Assembly (NCBI RefSeq): GCF_000328475.2 | Contig: NC_026480.1 | Location: forward strand, 1,054,001-1,118,000 | DNA length: 64,000 nucleotides | Origin: Mycosarcoma maydis | Lineage: Eukaryota; Basidiomycota; Ustilaginomycetes; Ustilaginales | Reading direction: 5' to 3' | In this document: in pieces, positions 28,726 through 39,034 of the stretch | Layout: every line of letters begins with the position of its first letter | Position numbering within the stretch: the first letter of the stretch is position 1 | The notes under the pieces: generated by a model | The model's input: the letters and a program-made list of their open reading frames with translations, nothing else | The model's database searches: none | Told to the model about the DNA's origin: nothing | Translations under genes and position numbers: made by a program

Positions 28726-31405
28726 ATGACACAAAGTCTCACTCCACCGTTGAGCAACGGCTCAACGTCCAGCTCAAATGATAGCCCAGGTGAGCTAGCA
28801 CCTGCCTACGAATTCACCGACTCTGCTACTCCTGCACCTGGTCCTTCCGGCGAGGTCGACCGCATTGCCTCTATACTGGCCAACGCCTCCCTCAAGATCT
28901 GCGATGGACCCGGCCTGGCGCCTCACGAGCGTAAAGAGCTTGAAAAGGCCATCAGCGAAGGCGTTCGAATCGGCTACAGAAATGTCAAAAAGCAGCTCTG
29001 CACCCTCGATCAGCTCAAAGACCATCTCAAGCTTCTCGACGTCTTTGATCGACTACGTCAGGCTGTTCATGACGGCACCGAGTACTTTGACTATCCCACT
29101 TGCCACCAAGATGCAGGTCACATCGACGAGCCCGGCATCCAGGCACCCCCTCCACCCTACCATCCAGTTGCGGAGCCACTCCAACCTATCAGCTCCAAGA
29201 CGGGTCACCGCCCGACTCAGCAGGAAGCTGATGAGGCTCAAGCCGAGATGAGCCAGCAGCTCCTCCGAGAACGTCGTTGGAACATCTATCTCAATCGCGC
29301 TGCTTACCGTCTCGAGCTCTATTGCACCAATGTGCTCGCTTCTGAACCGCTCGCTACCTACTATAACACGGTGCTCAAACCAAAACGTGCTCAGGATCGG
29401 CCTGACCACCAAAATACCCTTCTTGAAGGCTTTGAGCTTCCCGACTTTGCCCTTCCACCTATCGATGTTGCACTTATGCTTCACGCTTACCATCTCAACC
29501 CGCTCCGCAAGGAAGAAGATTCGCAACGCCTTCGCAGCCGATTCTCCCTCTCCTTGTTCGACTATCCGCTTCATCAGCTCGCCAAGCGCATTCATCCAAC
29601 TCTTCCCATTTTCAACGACGTCGAGCTAGCAAAGGCCTACTGGCTCGAATCTATCACCACCCAGCGCTCCAAGCAGCCATGGGATCTCTGCCTGCAACCG
29701 CCTCCCGGCCCTCCTACCAACGCCCAGGAGACGCACGGCGGTACCATCTTTGGTCTTCGGATCGAGTGCCCTCGCTGCTCAGCGCCTCAATACATCCCCT
29801 GGACCGGCGTTGGCGACCGGCCGAACCAAGTCGGCATTGGCGAAACCGGCTGGGAGCGCCTTTGCACCAACACCACCAACTGCGCCCAACCCATCACTGC
29901 CGACCATCTCCAGATGCGTCGCTTCCTCAACGACTATACAGTTTGGCGAAGATCGCCTGGTCGACCCAATGCCGAAAGAGGTGTCTTTTTTATGGCCGGC
30001 ACCATGCTCGGCGACACGGACAAGAAACGCCCCTCCCAAGACTACTTTGGAGAGGCCCTCCTCCTGCCCATATTCCGCCACGAGAAACCCAGTCAAGCTG
30101 GTCACACAAGATTTCACAATCCTACAAATTGGAAACACCTACTGGAAATCAACAATGTGGCCGCTCGGTGCGACTACAGTATGACCGCCTTCCGTCGGTG
30201 GTTCGAGGAACGCTGGCTGAGTTCCGCCGTCCAGCCCATGATCAAGATGCCCCAACACAAGGCACAGCAGATGACACGCATTGCTATACTCATGCGCTGC
30301 TACCAGAACGGTAATGCTGCCGCGTACGGCGAAGGCCTCTGTGACGTCGTCGATGCAGTCAAGCGCCAAACGAGCTTCAACATCGAGATGGAGAAGCTCG
30401 GATGGTCCAAACACCATCATCTCCTAGACCAGGGTGTGCTAGATGACGTCCTTTCTCGTAGCTTGATTCGCTACAGCAAATTTATGGACTTGATGGCGTC
30501 CACTCACACGCTGCTCACGCCAACGCTCGATATCGATCTCTGCTGGCACACACACCAGCTACAAGCTCGTTACTACGACCAAACTTTCGACATCGTTGGC
30601 CGCTTCATCAACCACGACGACGCCATCGAGACGGGAATTCTCAAAGATGCCTTTGACCGCACTGCCGCGCTCTGGAAGCAACGTTACAGTCAGCCTTACT
30701 CGCTCTGCGGCTGTGTGTACAACAATCCGGGAGCCATAAAAAAGCTCAAGGCTCTGCTCGGCAGTAGTAACAGCGGTGCCGTTGTTGATTCATCCGAAGC
30801 AACTTCAGGATTCACGAAGCGCCTAAAGGGAAAGTGGCGAGCCTCAAAGGCACTTCCAGGCGACGAGCGGGACGACGCAGCCATCTGGCAGGACGCCACT
30901 CATCCCAGTGCCCACTCGGCTGTGATTGTCAAAGAGGAGGAGCACCGTCATGACAGGCTTCGTGAAGAGATGGTCAAGGAGTGGGCACGGGCGAAGCGCC
31001 GAGAAGGCCACGAAAGTGCATTTGTGTAAGTCGTCCTTGATCCCACCAAGTCGACGCCAACATGGTGACGTCCACACATCTTATTGACTTTTTTTTTTTG
31101 GGCATGTCGGTTCATTTCTTCTGAACAGGTTCGGATACAACACTCCCGGTCTGTATCCGTTTTACTACAGCCCACTTTACAACACCCACTATGTCAGCCG
31201 AGGATCGACTGGCGATGCTACTCTTGATGCTTACAGCAAATATGGTGTCTACGGACTGTCAACCATCACTGTTAATGGCGCGGGAAGCTTGATGGCTAGT
31301 ACTGCGTTTGCCGCCGGCGTTGGATGCGGTGGCGGTGGTGGAGGGTGCGGGGGTGGAGGCGGAGGAGGGGGGTGTGGCGGTGGTGGTGGTGGTGGCGGCT
31401 GCTAA
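28726..31405 (+). CDS. Glycine-rich domain protein (GRDP / DUF1399 family), two exons
   Basis: Exon 1 28726-31025, exon 2 31129-31405, 858 residues. The intron (103 bp) has donor GTAAGT and acceptor CAG after a T-rich tract. The body contains the repeated GRDP/DUF1399 blocks: PPIDVALMLHAYHLNP and later TLDIDLCWHTHQLQARYYD, which are the family's defining W/H-rich motifs, plus a CxxC pair (IECPRCSAP). Exon 2 adds an aromatic segment (GYNTPGLYPFYYSPLY) and a tail of Gly runs separated by single Cys (CGGGGGGC type). Plant GRDPs act in development and stress; fungal members are uncharacterised. Donor and stop overlap: unspliced mRNA ends right after the junction (GTG TAA), giving an 812-residue-frame product without the tail. 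Start 28726 is in good context (tccaccATGA). Confidence 0.8.
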
Positions 31406-32494
31406 GATATGGTATCGTCCTGTAGCAGTTTATCAAGAGTGCACTGCTGGTGACACACTCTCTTTGTCAATTGAGATCGCCACTGATTACATCCGCACCC
31501 TCTTTTGGTGACTCTAGATTTGCATCAAAGCAGGTCCGTAATTTTGTTTTCGCGGATCTGATTGAGTGGGTTTTACTTGCTTTTTTGACCACCATCGTCG
31601 CAATCAAGCCAACGAGACGAAACCGACGTCCTCACGGAGAAATGGACAGAGCCTCCCCAGACTGTCCAAGAACAGGGGGCCGTCAATCTAATTACTGGCA
31701 ACGCAAAGGAGCACAAGTTGAAGCACAGGCTCGCTTCTGGTCCATCAGATCCCTGAGATGAACAAAAGCCAAACGCCAAGATCGTGTGTCCCACCCCGAC
31801 TGACCCCGGCTGTTCTCGAAAGTTGTGAAACTGACGCTCTTGACCCACCGCACTCACGTTGTGGGTCGGCGAGAAACGAAAGGCGCGATGGCGTGCGCTC
31901 AGTGCGTCTCCTCGACGAAAGCTTCAGCAAGACCTGGATAATCTGACACTCATCTCTGCGAGCTCGGATCGTCTCGCTCCGCCTCCGGGCGTTTTCCCCA
32001 CCCCGATCCCGGCATCTTGACCCACTGTCCTGCGGCGGTGGGTTCACTTGAAGCGGAAACAGTGTGGTTTGCGATGCATGTCGTGAGCACGGTTATGAAT
32101 GTGCTATCAATTCGCCAAATCAGGGAGTGGAATGAAGCTGATGAAGGTGTGTTATCGTAATGAGAGTGTCCCACCTTTTCGTGACGGCATGAGTGCGTGC
32201 GCAAACAGCGCGTATGAGGTTCTCTGGTTGCAAGGCACTCGTGACTGGTGATGTGGGCGATATCGTCGCGAGTGTCAGAGACACTCCGAGGCTTGCTGAT
32301 GGCTTCGAAACAGTCACCACTTGTGATGAACTCCCGAAACGTCTCTTGGAGAGTCCTTGACATCTACTTAAGGAGACCACTCGAGCTCCGACCAGACCAC
32401 ATCCTCACCCTCATCCTCACCTTCTCTCCGAATCCCTTCTATAGCTCGCTCAAATCTCCCCTGTTCACATACTCTGCTCTCGATCCTAGTCAAG
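31406..32494. other. Intergenic region
   Basis: No gene supported. One heptamer near 32231. The last ~100 bp before 32495 are strongly C/T-rich (ATCCTCACC repeats), typical for the leader of a highly expressed fungal gene; a weak TATAG lies at about 32440. Confidence 0.5.
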
Positions 32495-33217
32495 ATGAAG
32501 TTTGAATTTGGTGCCCTTGTCTGCGTTGCCGCTGCGCTAATGCCAGCTGCTCAGGCCGCCGTTGACATCACTTTTACCTCGGGAAAGTTCAACCGCCGTG
32601 ATGACAGCACTGTTGTGAAGCAGAAGAACCCCGAGTTTGGCATGAACCTGGCCAACCAGTACATCATCCGAAAGGGCGCTGGTCTCCCCCCGGCCAAGGA
32701 CGTCAAGGAGACTTACCCCGAGTGCAAGTGGAGGCACTACGCTGGCAGCTTTGGCTGGCTGGACGACTACAACGTCCAGTGCTACCTGTCGCCTTCTTAC
32801 AAGTTCCACGCTCACTCGATCGCCAAGGCGTTCAAGGCCGAGCCCAGCACCAAGGCTGGCGCTTGCTTTGACACTGCCAACACCGACCAGTTCCCCGAGG
32901 GTGTTCCCAAGTACTCGATTGGTGTTCCTTACCTCTACATGAACAACCTGTACGACCGACGCTGCAAGGTGCGCGCCATGGTCAAGATCCCCAAGACCGA
33001 CGAGCACGAGGAGAAGTGGGTTCAGGCGTGGGTCATCGACCACAACCTTGGTAACTGGGACAAGGACGGCAAGGAGAACGACGCGTACCCCAAGGATGGC
33101 GTTCTGATCGACACCAACATGTACGAGCAGTTCTTTGACAAGAACAAGAAGGTGCCCGACTACTCCAAGACCGTTCCCGTCGAGTGGTTCTTCCTCGACA
33201 TCAACACCGTGGGTTAG
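32495..33217 (+). CDS. Small secreted protein, possible double-psi beta-barrel fold
   Basis: 240 residues with a clear signal peptide (KFEFGALVCVAAALMPAAQA, cleavage after AQA). The mature protein has only four cysteines (in YPECKW, VQCYL, GACFD, RRCKV). In the C-terminal third, the order V-x-A-W-V-I-D, then G-V-L-I-D-T-N-M-Y-E-Q-F-F and finally P-V-E-W-F-F follows the pattern of RlpA/expansin-like double-psi beta-barrels (V-x-D ... L-D-L-S-x-x-A-F ... V-x-W), but without the usual cysteines. Codon third positions are almost all C or G, unlike neighbours, indicating very high expression. It is not a family I can name; candidates are an apoplastic effector or wall-associated protein. The frame ends at TAG shortly after LDINTVG. 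Confidence 0.6.
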   Translation: MKFEFGALVCVAAALMPAAQAAVDITFTSGKFNRRDDSTVVKQKNPEFGMNLANQYIIRKGAGLPPAKDVKETYPECKWRHYAGSFGWLDDYNVQCYLSPSYKFHAHSIAKAFKAEPSTKAGACFDTANTDQFPEGVPKYSIGVPYLYMNNLYDRRCKVRAMVKIPKTDEHEEKWVQAWVIDHNLGNWDKDGKENDAYPKDGVLIDTNMYEQFFDKNKKVPDYSKTVPVEWFFLDINTVG

Positions 33218-33714
33218 TTGGATTTCTCCCTATTCAGCTTCTGCGAATCCTGAATTTGGCTTCACTGGTCTACGTGTAGCTTGCTCTCCAATTTTCACTC
33301 TTGTCCTCCTGTCCTTCTTCTAAACCGCTTCTTTGTTTGCGTTTGCCCTTTGCACCTCTTCAGGCGTCGATGCAAAGTGCAACTGATCAGATCGAGCCAC
33401 TTCCGGCCATCGCTATTTGGCATTCTGATCTGCCCTGCACCTTCGTGTGCGCTTTTTTCCCCTGTCTTCGTTTCGTGATTGCAATGACACGCGTTGGTGT
33501 CTCTTGATCATTCTAAGTCTGTGCTTGACTTGTCAAAGCTGAGCCATTCACGATTGCAACAGCCCAGCGCTGCACGACAAGACACTGACTGATAGCGCTG
33601 ACTCTCGATACTTCGAAAAGGACGGCTACACTCGTGACTTACGACTCGTGAAGGTAAGTAATAATTTTACAAGCAACTTAATTAATTTATTATATATGCT
33701 GGCCGTTGGGGTGT
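33218..33714. other. Convergent intergenic region
   Basis: 3' flanks of the secreted protein gene and the GT15 gene. Heptamers near 33474, 33548, 33632 and 33646; A/T-rich at 33658-33700. No gene. Confidence 0.5.
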
Positions 33715-35064
33715 TCAATCGTCGGCTTTTCTGAACTCATCTCTGGCCGCAGTCGAATTCCTACCGTTGACCTCGAGAAAGTTGTATAGACAGGAATGGC
33801 GACCGTCATCAAAAGCAAACGACGTTTCGTGCGCACAGTAGCATCGTGACTTTCCGGTGTGCGGCGAGATTGCGTTCTGCTTGGACACCTTTGGACAATG
33901 CAGGATGGGATGGTGGAGGTAGCCGATGTTGTCAAAATAGTGCACCTCGGATTTGTCGAGCAGGAGCGAGGCAGCGATAGAATGAACAGGCGCATCGCCC
34001 CATCGCTCGTAGAAGAAACCTCCGGCTTGATCGAGGTGATCAAAGTAGGAAAGATAGGCTTCGGAGCGGTAAAAGTCCATATCAGCGATCTCTAGGTTGG
34101 ACCAGTAGTGGCACTGTACGAAACGAAATGAAATGAGTCGCAACCAAAGACCCAAGGCATGGTCTGAAGATAAGCAAGTGCAGCAAAACAACGAGGGGGT
34201 GGGCCAAAGCCTGAGAATGAGACGGAGACCGAGGCGAGCAGAGCAGAGCAAGCAACGAATCGATTGGCCACATACCATGTTGTATCCGCGTCCGTTGTTG
34301 TCAGTGACAAAACCAAACATGTTGTTGGGAACGAGTAGGCCAGGATTCTTTTCATACCACTGGCGCACATGTACCCAGAGCGTTCGAACCGTGCCTGGGA
34401 TATCGTGCATCGCCAGCACAAAGCCGTACTTTTTCTTGTTCTGTTGCATAAAACGAAACGGGTCGTAGTCGGTCAAATCGCAAAAGTATTTAACGTCGGG
34501 CTCGACCCTCCAATAGTACTTGTACCTGAGCAAGAGTGGATGTCTGAAAAAGAAACCAGACTGAAACCTGCACATTTGCCTATACGACTTGGAGCCTCCG
34601 TAGGGCATACCGGTCTTCTTTGCTCGGTCCCATGATTTCTGTGCTTTGCCCAGGTCAATGCTCGAAGGGATGTCCCAATGCTCTGCGGGCACTTGGCCGA
34701 ATTCGACGCTCGACGAGACGGCTCGGGTGACGTGCAGCTTGAACTTTTCCGAGAAAGGTTGGTCGTTCAAAAAAACATAGGGATATCGATGATGTGGTCG
34801 ATCGTTGAAGGTGCTCTCGAGCAGTTGAAGACTAGCGAGGATTCCATTGAGCTCTCCTTCACGACAAAGAATAACGAAGGTTGCGTTGGCTTTGGGCGTG
34901 TTTGCATATGCGATTAGGTCGACAGCTTTCGACGAAGAAGAGGACCATGAAGAGCGCAGCGTGTCCACCTGGTTGTGATATGCGGTGGATGTGTAGCTGG
35001 CCAGGTAGTGCAGCGAGAGAAGTGTGACCAGCACCAGCGCGACGTAGCGCAAGGTGAGGTTCAT
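33715..35064 (-). CDS. GT15 alpha-1,2-mannosyltransferase (Kre2/Mnt1/Ktr family), one in-frame intron
   Basis: Exon 1 34276-35064 and exon 2 33715-34113 give 395 residues. The N-terminal anchor is LTLRYVALVLVTLLSLHYLA (type II Golgi protein). GT15 motifs: ATFVILCREGELNGILASLQ, KYYWRVEPDVKYFCDL (the EPDV metal/nucleotide motif) and, across the splice junction, YNM-CHYWSNLEIADMDF, which is how all KTR proteins read. The intron (34114-34275, 162 bp, GTATGT...TACAG) is a multiple of three with no in-frame stop, so an unspliced transcript would insert 54 residues within this motif. The family adds alpha-1,2-mannose to N- and O-linked glycans using GDP-mannose in the Golgi. C-terminal cysteines (CYCAHE, SCLYNF) are typical. 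Confidence 0.88.
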   Translation of the reverse strand: MNLTLRYVALVLVTLLSLHYLASYTSTAYHNQVDTLRSSWSSSSSKAVDLIAYANTPKANATFVILCREGELNGILASLQLLESTFNDRPHHRYPYVFLNDQPFSEKFKLHVTRAVSSSVEFGQVPAEHWDIPSSIDLGKAQKSWDRAKKTGMPYGGSKSYRQMCRFQSGFFFRHPLLLRYKYYWRVEPDVKYFCDLTDYDPFRFMQQNKKKYGFVLAMHDIPGTVRTLWVHVRQWYEKNPGLLVPNNMFGFVTDNNGRGYNMVCGQSIRCLLCSARLGLRLILRLWPTPSLFCCTCLSSDHALGLWLRLISFRFVQCHYWSNLEIADMDFYRSEAYLSYFDHLDQAGGFFYERWGDAPVHSIAASLLLDKSEVHYFDNIGYLHHPILHCPKVSKQNAISPHTGKSRCYCAHETSFAFDDGRHSCLYNFLEVNGRNSTAARDEFRKADD

Positions 35065-35803
35065 GATGCCGGTCTTGATGTCGTGCCGAGCATGTGGGGC
35101 GTGATCTGCAATGGCGCTGCGGATCGTCAGCGCGGCCGGTGAATGATGCTTGCTTGCTTGCGTGTGCTGTTCGAAGGTATCGACGTCGATTGCAGGAGGT
35201 TAGGGGCAAAGACCCGACAGGAGTTGGCCTTGCGTTGCCATTGGGTCACCATCCGTTCCGGCCCACTCGAAGGAACCCAAGAAGAATAAGGGGGAACAAG
35301 GAGAAGCGCGGCATCACGCATCTCCAGGGTTGTCGACCAATATAATCACACTGTGCTGACCACGCATGAAATCAAGTCGAATCGTGAATTGCTTCGCTCT
35401 CGCTAAGCCGTGAGCTGTTCAATCGCCTATGTTTGGATCGTCTTGGCACATTCGTGATTCACGCTCATGACTGGCGTTGACAAGGAGAATCACGAATCTA
35501 TTTTGGAGCGCACAACGTCTGCTAACTTAGGGCCCCTTCCTAGTCGTTCTGCCCGTTGGACATGTTGGCGAAAAGTGGCTGACTAGTCACGAGTATTCAC
35601 GATTATTAACTTAAGTCACGAGTTATTAAACGCGCTTGTTGCCTTTGACATTCACGACGAGAAGCACTCATTATTTGCTTGACAGCAAGCAACATCTCAG
35701 GTGCGGACACCACGCCTCGACCTCCGTAAGAGACGGTTGGTGTTTTGAAGGTTCAGCACGGCCTGCCGGTCACTATGGCTCTTCGCTAACTGCACAACAG
35801 CCA

Positions 35804-35864
35804 GTCACGAGTCACGATCGCGGATCGTGGATCACGGATCACGGATCGGTATTCGTGATTCGCG
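35804..35864. repeat. Mixed-orientation heptamer array
   Basis: AGTCACGAGTCACGA is followed by units of GGATCAC/GGATCGT and ends in ATTCGTGATTCG. The 7-bp period is kept while the sequence shifts between the TCACGA and TCGTGA orientations. Confidence 0.8.
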
Positions 35865-36095
35865 TTGTCGAAGTCTCACACTTTAACACGGAAAAAGATA
35901 TTCGTGATTCACAGGCTCGTGCGCTGGGGTTGTCTTGCTTTTGGCGGCCGAAAGAATGCTAAAGTCCACCGGGTATCGAGGGACTTTCTGGCCCGGCTAC
36001 TTGTCGCCTACAGCTCTTCGGACGTGACCCCGCAAGACTTCAGGAAGGTCTAAGTCAGCGTGTGCCCAACGCCCCAAGCCGTACTACCGCTATCG

Positions 36096-36103
36096 TATTT
36101 AAG
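36096..36103 (+). promoter_or_regulatory. TATA-like element TATTTAAG
   Basis: Located 76-83 bp before the start codon of the PTS2-bearing SDR. Confidence 0.35.
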
Positions 36104-36178
36104 CCAGACATTCCCGTATCATCTAATTCGGCCTGCCATCAACCCACTTCCAAGGACGACGATATTCGTGCGCTCACA

Positions 36179-37141
36179 ATGTCGCAACGAGTCTCTCAGA
36201 TTGCTGGCCATCTTTCCGGCCGTAAGTGTGTTTTGGCGTGTTTGCGGTGATCGCGTGCACTATTGACCAACTTGATTGAAATTTGTCGACATTCTTCTGT
36301 TGCAGCTGCCCCGCTTCTCAAGGGCCAGGTTGCCATCATCACTGGTGCCGGTCAGGGCATCGGCGAGGCCACTGCAAAGCTGTTCGCTAGCCACGGCGCT
36401 CACGTTGTCGTCTCGGATCTCGACGCTAAAAAGGCACAGGATGTAGCCGCTCAGATCACCAAGTCTGGCGGAAGTGCAATCGCTCTGGCTGGCAACGTAA
36501 TGGACAAGGACTTTGGCGAGCGTGTGGTCAAGGCTGCTGTCGACAAATGGGGCAAGCTCAACATTATTGTCAACAACGCTGGCTTCACCGCCGACAAGAT
36601 GGCGCACACTACCGATGACGCTACCTTCCAGCTGATGCTCGACTGTCACATCACTGCTCCCTTCCGCATCATCCGCGCTGCAGCTCCTTACTTCCGCATC
36701 AAGGACGAGAGCAAGCGCGAAAACATGGCCATCGTCAACGTATCGTCCACCTCGGGCACCCACGGAAACGTCGGACAAGTCAACTACTCGGCCGCCAAGT
36801 CTGGTGTGCTCGGCTTGACTAAGACCATGTGCAAGGAGTGGGGTCCGTTCGGCGTCCGTGTCAACTGCGTCGCTTTCGGCTGGATCAACACGCGTCTCAC
36901 ACAGGCCAAGGAGGCCGGGGCTTCCATCGAGATTGACGGAAAGAAGATCGCCCTTGGTATCCCGGGCCGTCCCACCGGTGGCGACTCCAAGCAGCAGTCG
37001 GTCACTGCTGTCGCCGACATTCCTCTCCGCAGACCAGGTGACGCTGAAGAGGCTGCCGCCTCGATTCTCTTCCTTGCCAGCCCTCTCGCCTCTTACGTCT
37101 CTGGCCAGATTCTCGAGGTAACTGGTGGTCGAGGTATCTGA
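36179..37141 (+). CDS. Peroxisomal (PTS2-bearing) short-chain dehydrogenase/reductase, FabG-like
   Basis: Exon 1 36179-36221 (43 nt), intron 36222-36305 (84 bp, GTAAGT...TTGCAG), exon 2 36306-37141; 292 residues. Exon 1 encodes MSQRVSQIAGHLSG, in which RVSQIAGHL fits the PTS2 consensus (R-[LVIQ]-x2-[LVIHQ]-[LSGAK]-x-[HQ]-[LAF]) at every position. It resembles the start of peroxisomal 3-ketoacyl-CoA thiolases. Exon 2 is a complete classical SDR: TGAGQGIG (27-34), NNAG in IIVNNAGFT, catalytic serine in NVSSTSG, Y175xxxK179 in YSAAKSG, and the C-terminal QILEVTGGRGI of the 3-oxoacyl-ACP reductase type. There is no PTS1. The likely role is a 3-hydroxyacyl- or enoyl-related redox step in the peroxisome matrix via Pex7 import; the substrate is unknown. 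Confidence 0.85.
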
Positions 37142-37544
37142 AAATCTATCGCTGCGGCCTGCAGCATCTGTATCTATCTATCATCTTGGCATCGTACTAA
37201 AGCCTCAGAGGCTTTATCCAACAGAAGGCGACGTAATGCCTGGCTGTGTATGGTCTTGAACGACGACACGTGAGAGGTGCGACAAAAGTGAGGTTGTTGT
37301 CCAGCTCATCTTAACATCGACTCTCAAATTTCACAGTTTCCCATGTCCCACGGAGAAATTCACGATTCGGTCCCCGTGGCAATGCTGCGTGCTGCCTGAG
37401 TCGTGAGTGGAGAAAGTCCTTTTTTTGTTTTTGTTTTTGTTTTTTTTTTTTTGGAAATGCACATGTTGAGGTGACTTCACGATTTTGCATTTGGTATCTT
37501 TGAAGCTTCTAACCATCATACCTCTGTGGCACCGCGTCCTAAAC
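37142..37544. other. Intergenic region before the methionine aminopeptidase
   Basis: No gene. Heptamers near 37361, 37400 and 37477. A T-rich tract with G interruptions at 37420-37452 and a CACGTG core near 37268. Confidence 0.5.
37420..37452. repeat. T-rich tract (T5G)n plus poly-T
   Basis: A run of seven T, G, two T5G-like units, then fourteen or more T, about 95 bp before the start codon. Poly(dA:dT) tracts of this kind exclude nucleosomes in fungal promoters. Confidence 0.85.
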
Positions 37545-39034
37545 ATGCCGCCAACAGCTACCAATCAGGGCAGCAGCGACGATAAAGCTGCTGCCAGCAC
37601 GTCCACTTTCGATCCATTCGCCCATATTCGAAGCTTCAAGTACTCGGGCTCGCTCAAGGCGGTCTATCCTTTGAGTCCCAAACCCAAGATTCCGCCATCG
37701 ATTCGAAGACCCAACTACGCCAGGGAAGGGGTGAGAATGTGGTTGAGCTTCTGGTGGCAGGTCAGAATTCCACTTTTGGCCGTCTCTCTGCCATTTGTAT
37801 CTATGAGGCGAGCCCGATTTGCTGACGTCCCAGATGCAACCACTCTGCTTGCATTTCTGCTGCTTGGCCTTGCGCTCGACTCGTTCAAACAGTTCCTCGA
37901 GTCAAGAAACATAAAGGTCAACAACAAGGCCGATCAGGACGGCGTGAGGAAAGCTGCTGCAGTAGGTATGCCGCACCATTTCATGTCGGAAGATAATCAT
38001 GGTATCGTTTACTGACGTATGCGCTTTTTCCGTGATGCAGCTTGCCCGTGAGGTTCTCGAGATTGCTGCGGCCCATGCCAAGCCCGGCGTGACAACCGAT
38101 GAGCTGGACAAGATTGTGTTTGCCGAGGCGATCAAGCGCGACTGTTATCCGAGTCCACTGGGCTATCACGGCTACCCCAAGAGTGTCTGCACGTGAGTTG
38201 CAAAGTAGAGCTAGACCCTATCTTGCCCCGATAGAACGCAAAGGACTGACTTTGAACTCCTGTCATGTGCCTCACAGCTCCATCAACGAAGTCATCTGCC
38301 ATGGCATCCCTGATCAGCGACCTCTGGAGGATGGTGATATCCTCAACCTCGATGTCACGCTTTTCCACAAGGGCTACCACGGAGATCTGAATGCTACGTT
38401 CCCCGTCGGCAAGAAGGCGGAAGACGATGCCGAGTCGATGAAACTCATCCGAGTGGCTAGAGAGTGTCTTGATGCTGCTATCAACATTTGTGGACCTGGC
38501 GTACCCTACGGCGAGATAGGTCGTGTCATCCAGCCGCTCGCAGAATCTCAGGGCTGCGCCGTGGTCAAGAATTACACCGGCCACGGCATTTCGAACTGCT
38601 TCCACGCAGCACCGACTGTCTACCACCACGCCACCAAGAAGAGCTACGGCATCATGAAACCAGGCCACATCTTCACCATCGAGCCAATGCTCAACCTAGG
38701 CACCGAGTGGAGAGATCTCTCATGGCCGGATGACTGGACTGTAGCCACTGTCGACGGCGCACGATCAGCAGCTGCCGAAGAAACGCTCCTCATCACCGAG
38801 ACTGGTGTCGAGATCCTCACCGCCAAAGGCGGTCCGCGACACATTGATACCACCGAGCGACGCAAGCTGCTCGAACAGCAGATCAAGTCGAGAGAGGAGA
38901 GGAAGAAGCGACGAAAACTCGATAACGGTGGTGCCAGCACGCCGGTTTCGGACACTGCGACAGAAACACCAGCCCCCGAAAACACCAACGTAACCACGAA
39001 AATCGCTTCTGGTCCTGCTGTTCCAGAGAGCTGA
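37545..39034 (+). CDS. Methionine aminopeptidase type 1 (four exons)
   Basis: Exons 37545-37730, 37893-37961, 38041-38192 and 38278-39034 join in frame to 387 residues. Introns are 162, 79 and 85 bp with GTGAGA, GTAGGT and GTGAGT donors and CAG acceptors. The N-terminus carries the MetAP1 linker [15 protein letters not shown] and SIRRPNYA, then [20 protein letters not shown]. All metal ligands are seen: two Asp in DILNLDV and HGDLNATF, His in [12 protein letters not shown], Glu in FTIEPM and EETLLIT. It removes the initiator Met co-translationally. The N-terminal zinc finger of cytosolic MetAP1 is missing, although the following linker is of the cytosolic type. A basic, acidic-poor tail (EERKKRRK) extends beyond the catalytic domain. 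Exon 2 borders are inferred from frame and weak homology. Confidence 0.85.

Larger units (their letters stand above)
35065..36178. other. Divergent intergenic region dense in heptamers
   Basis: No gene supported. Heptamers near 35382, 35451, 35491, 35587, 35597, 35614, 35653, 35804-35864 (array), 35852 and 35904. Contains the TATA element of the peroxisomal SDR at 36096. Confidence 0.55.
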
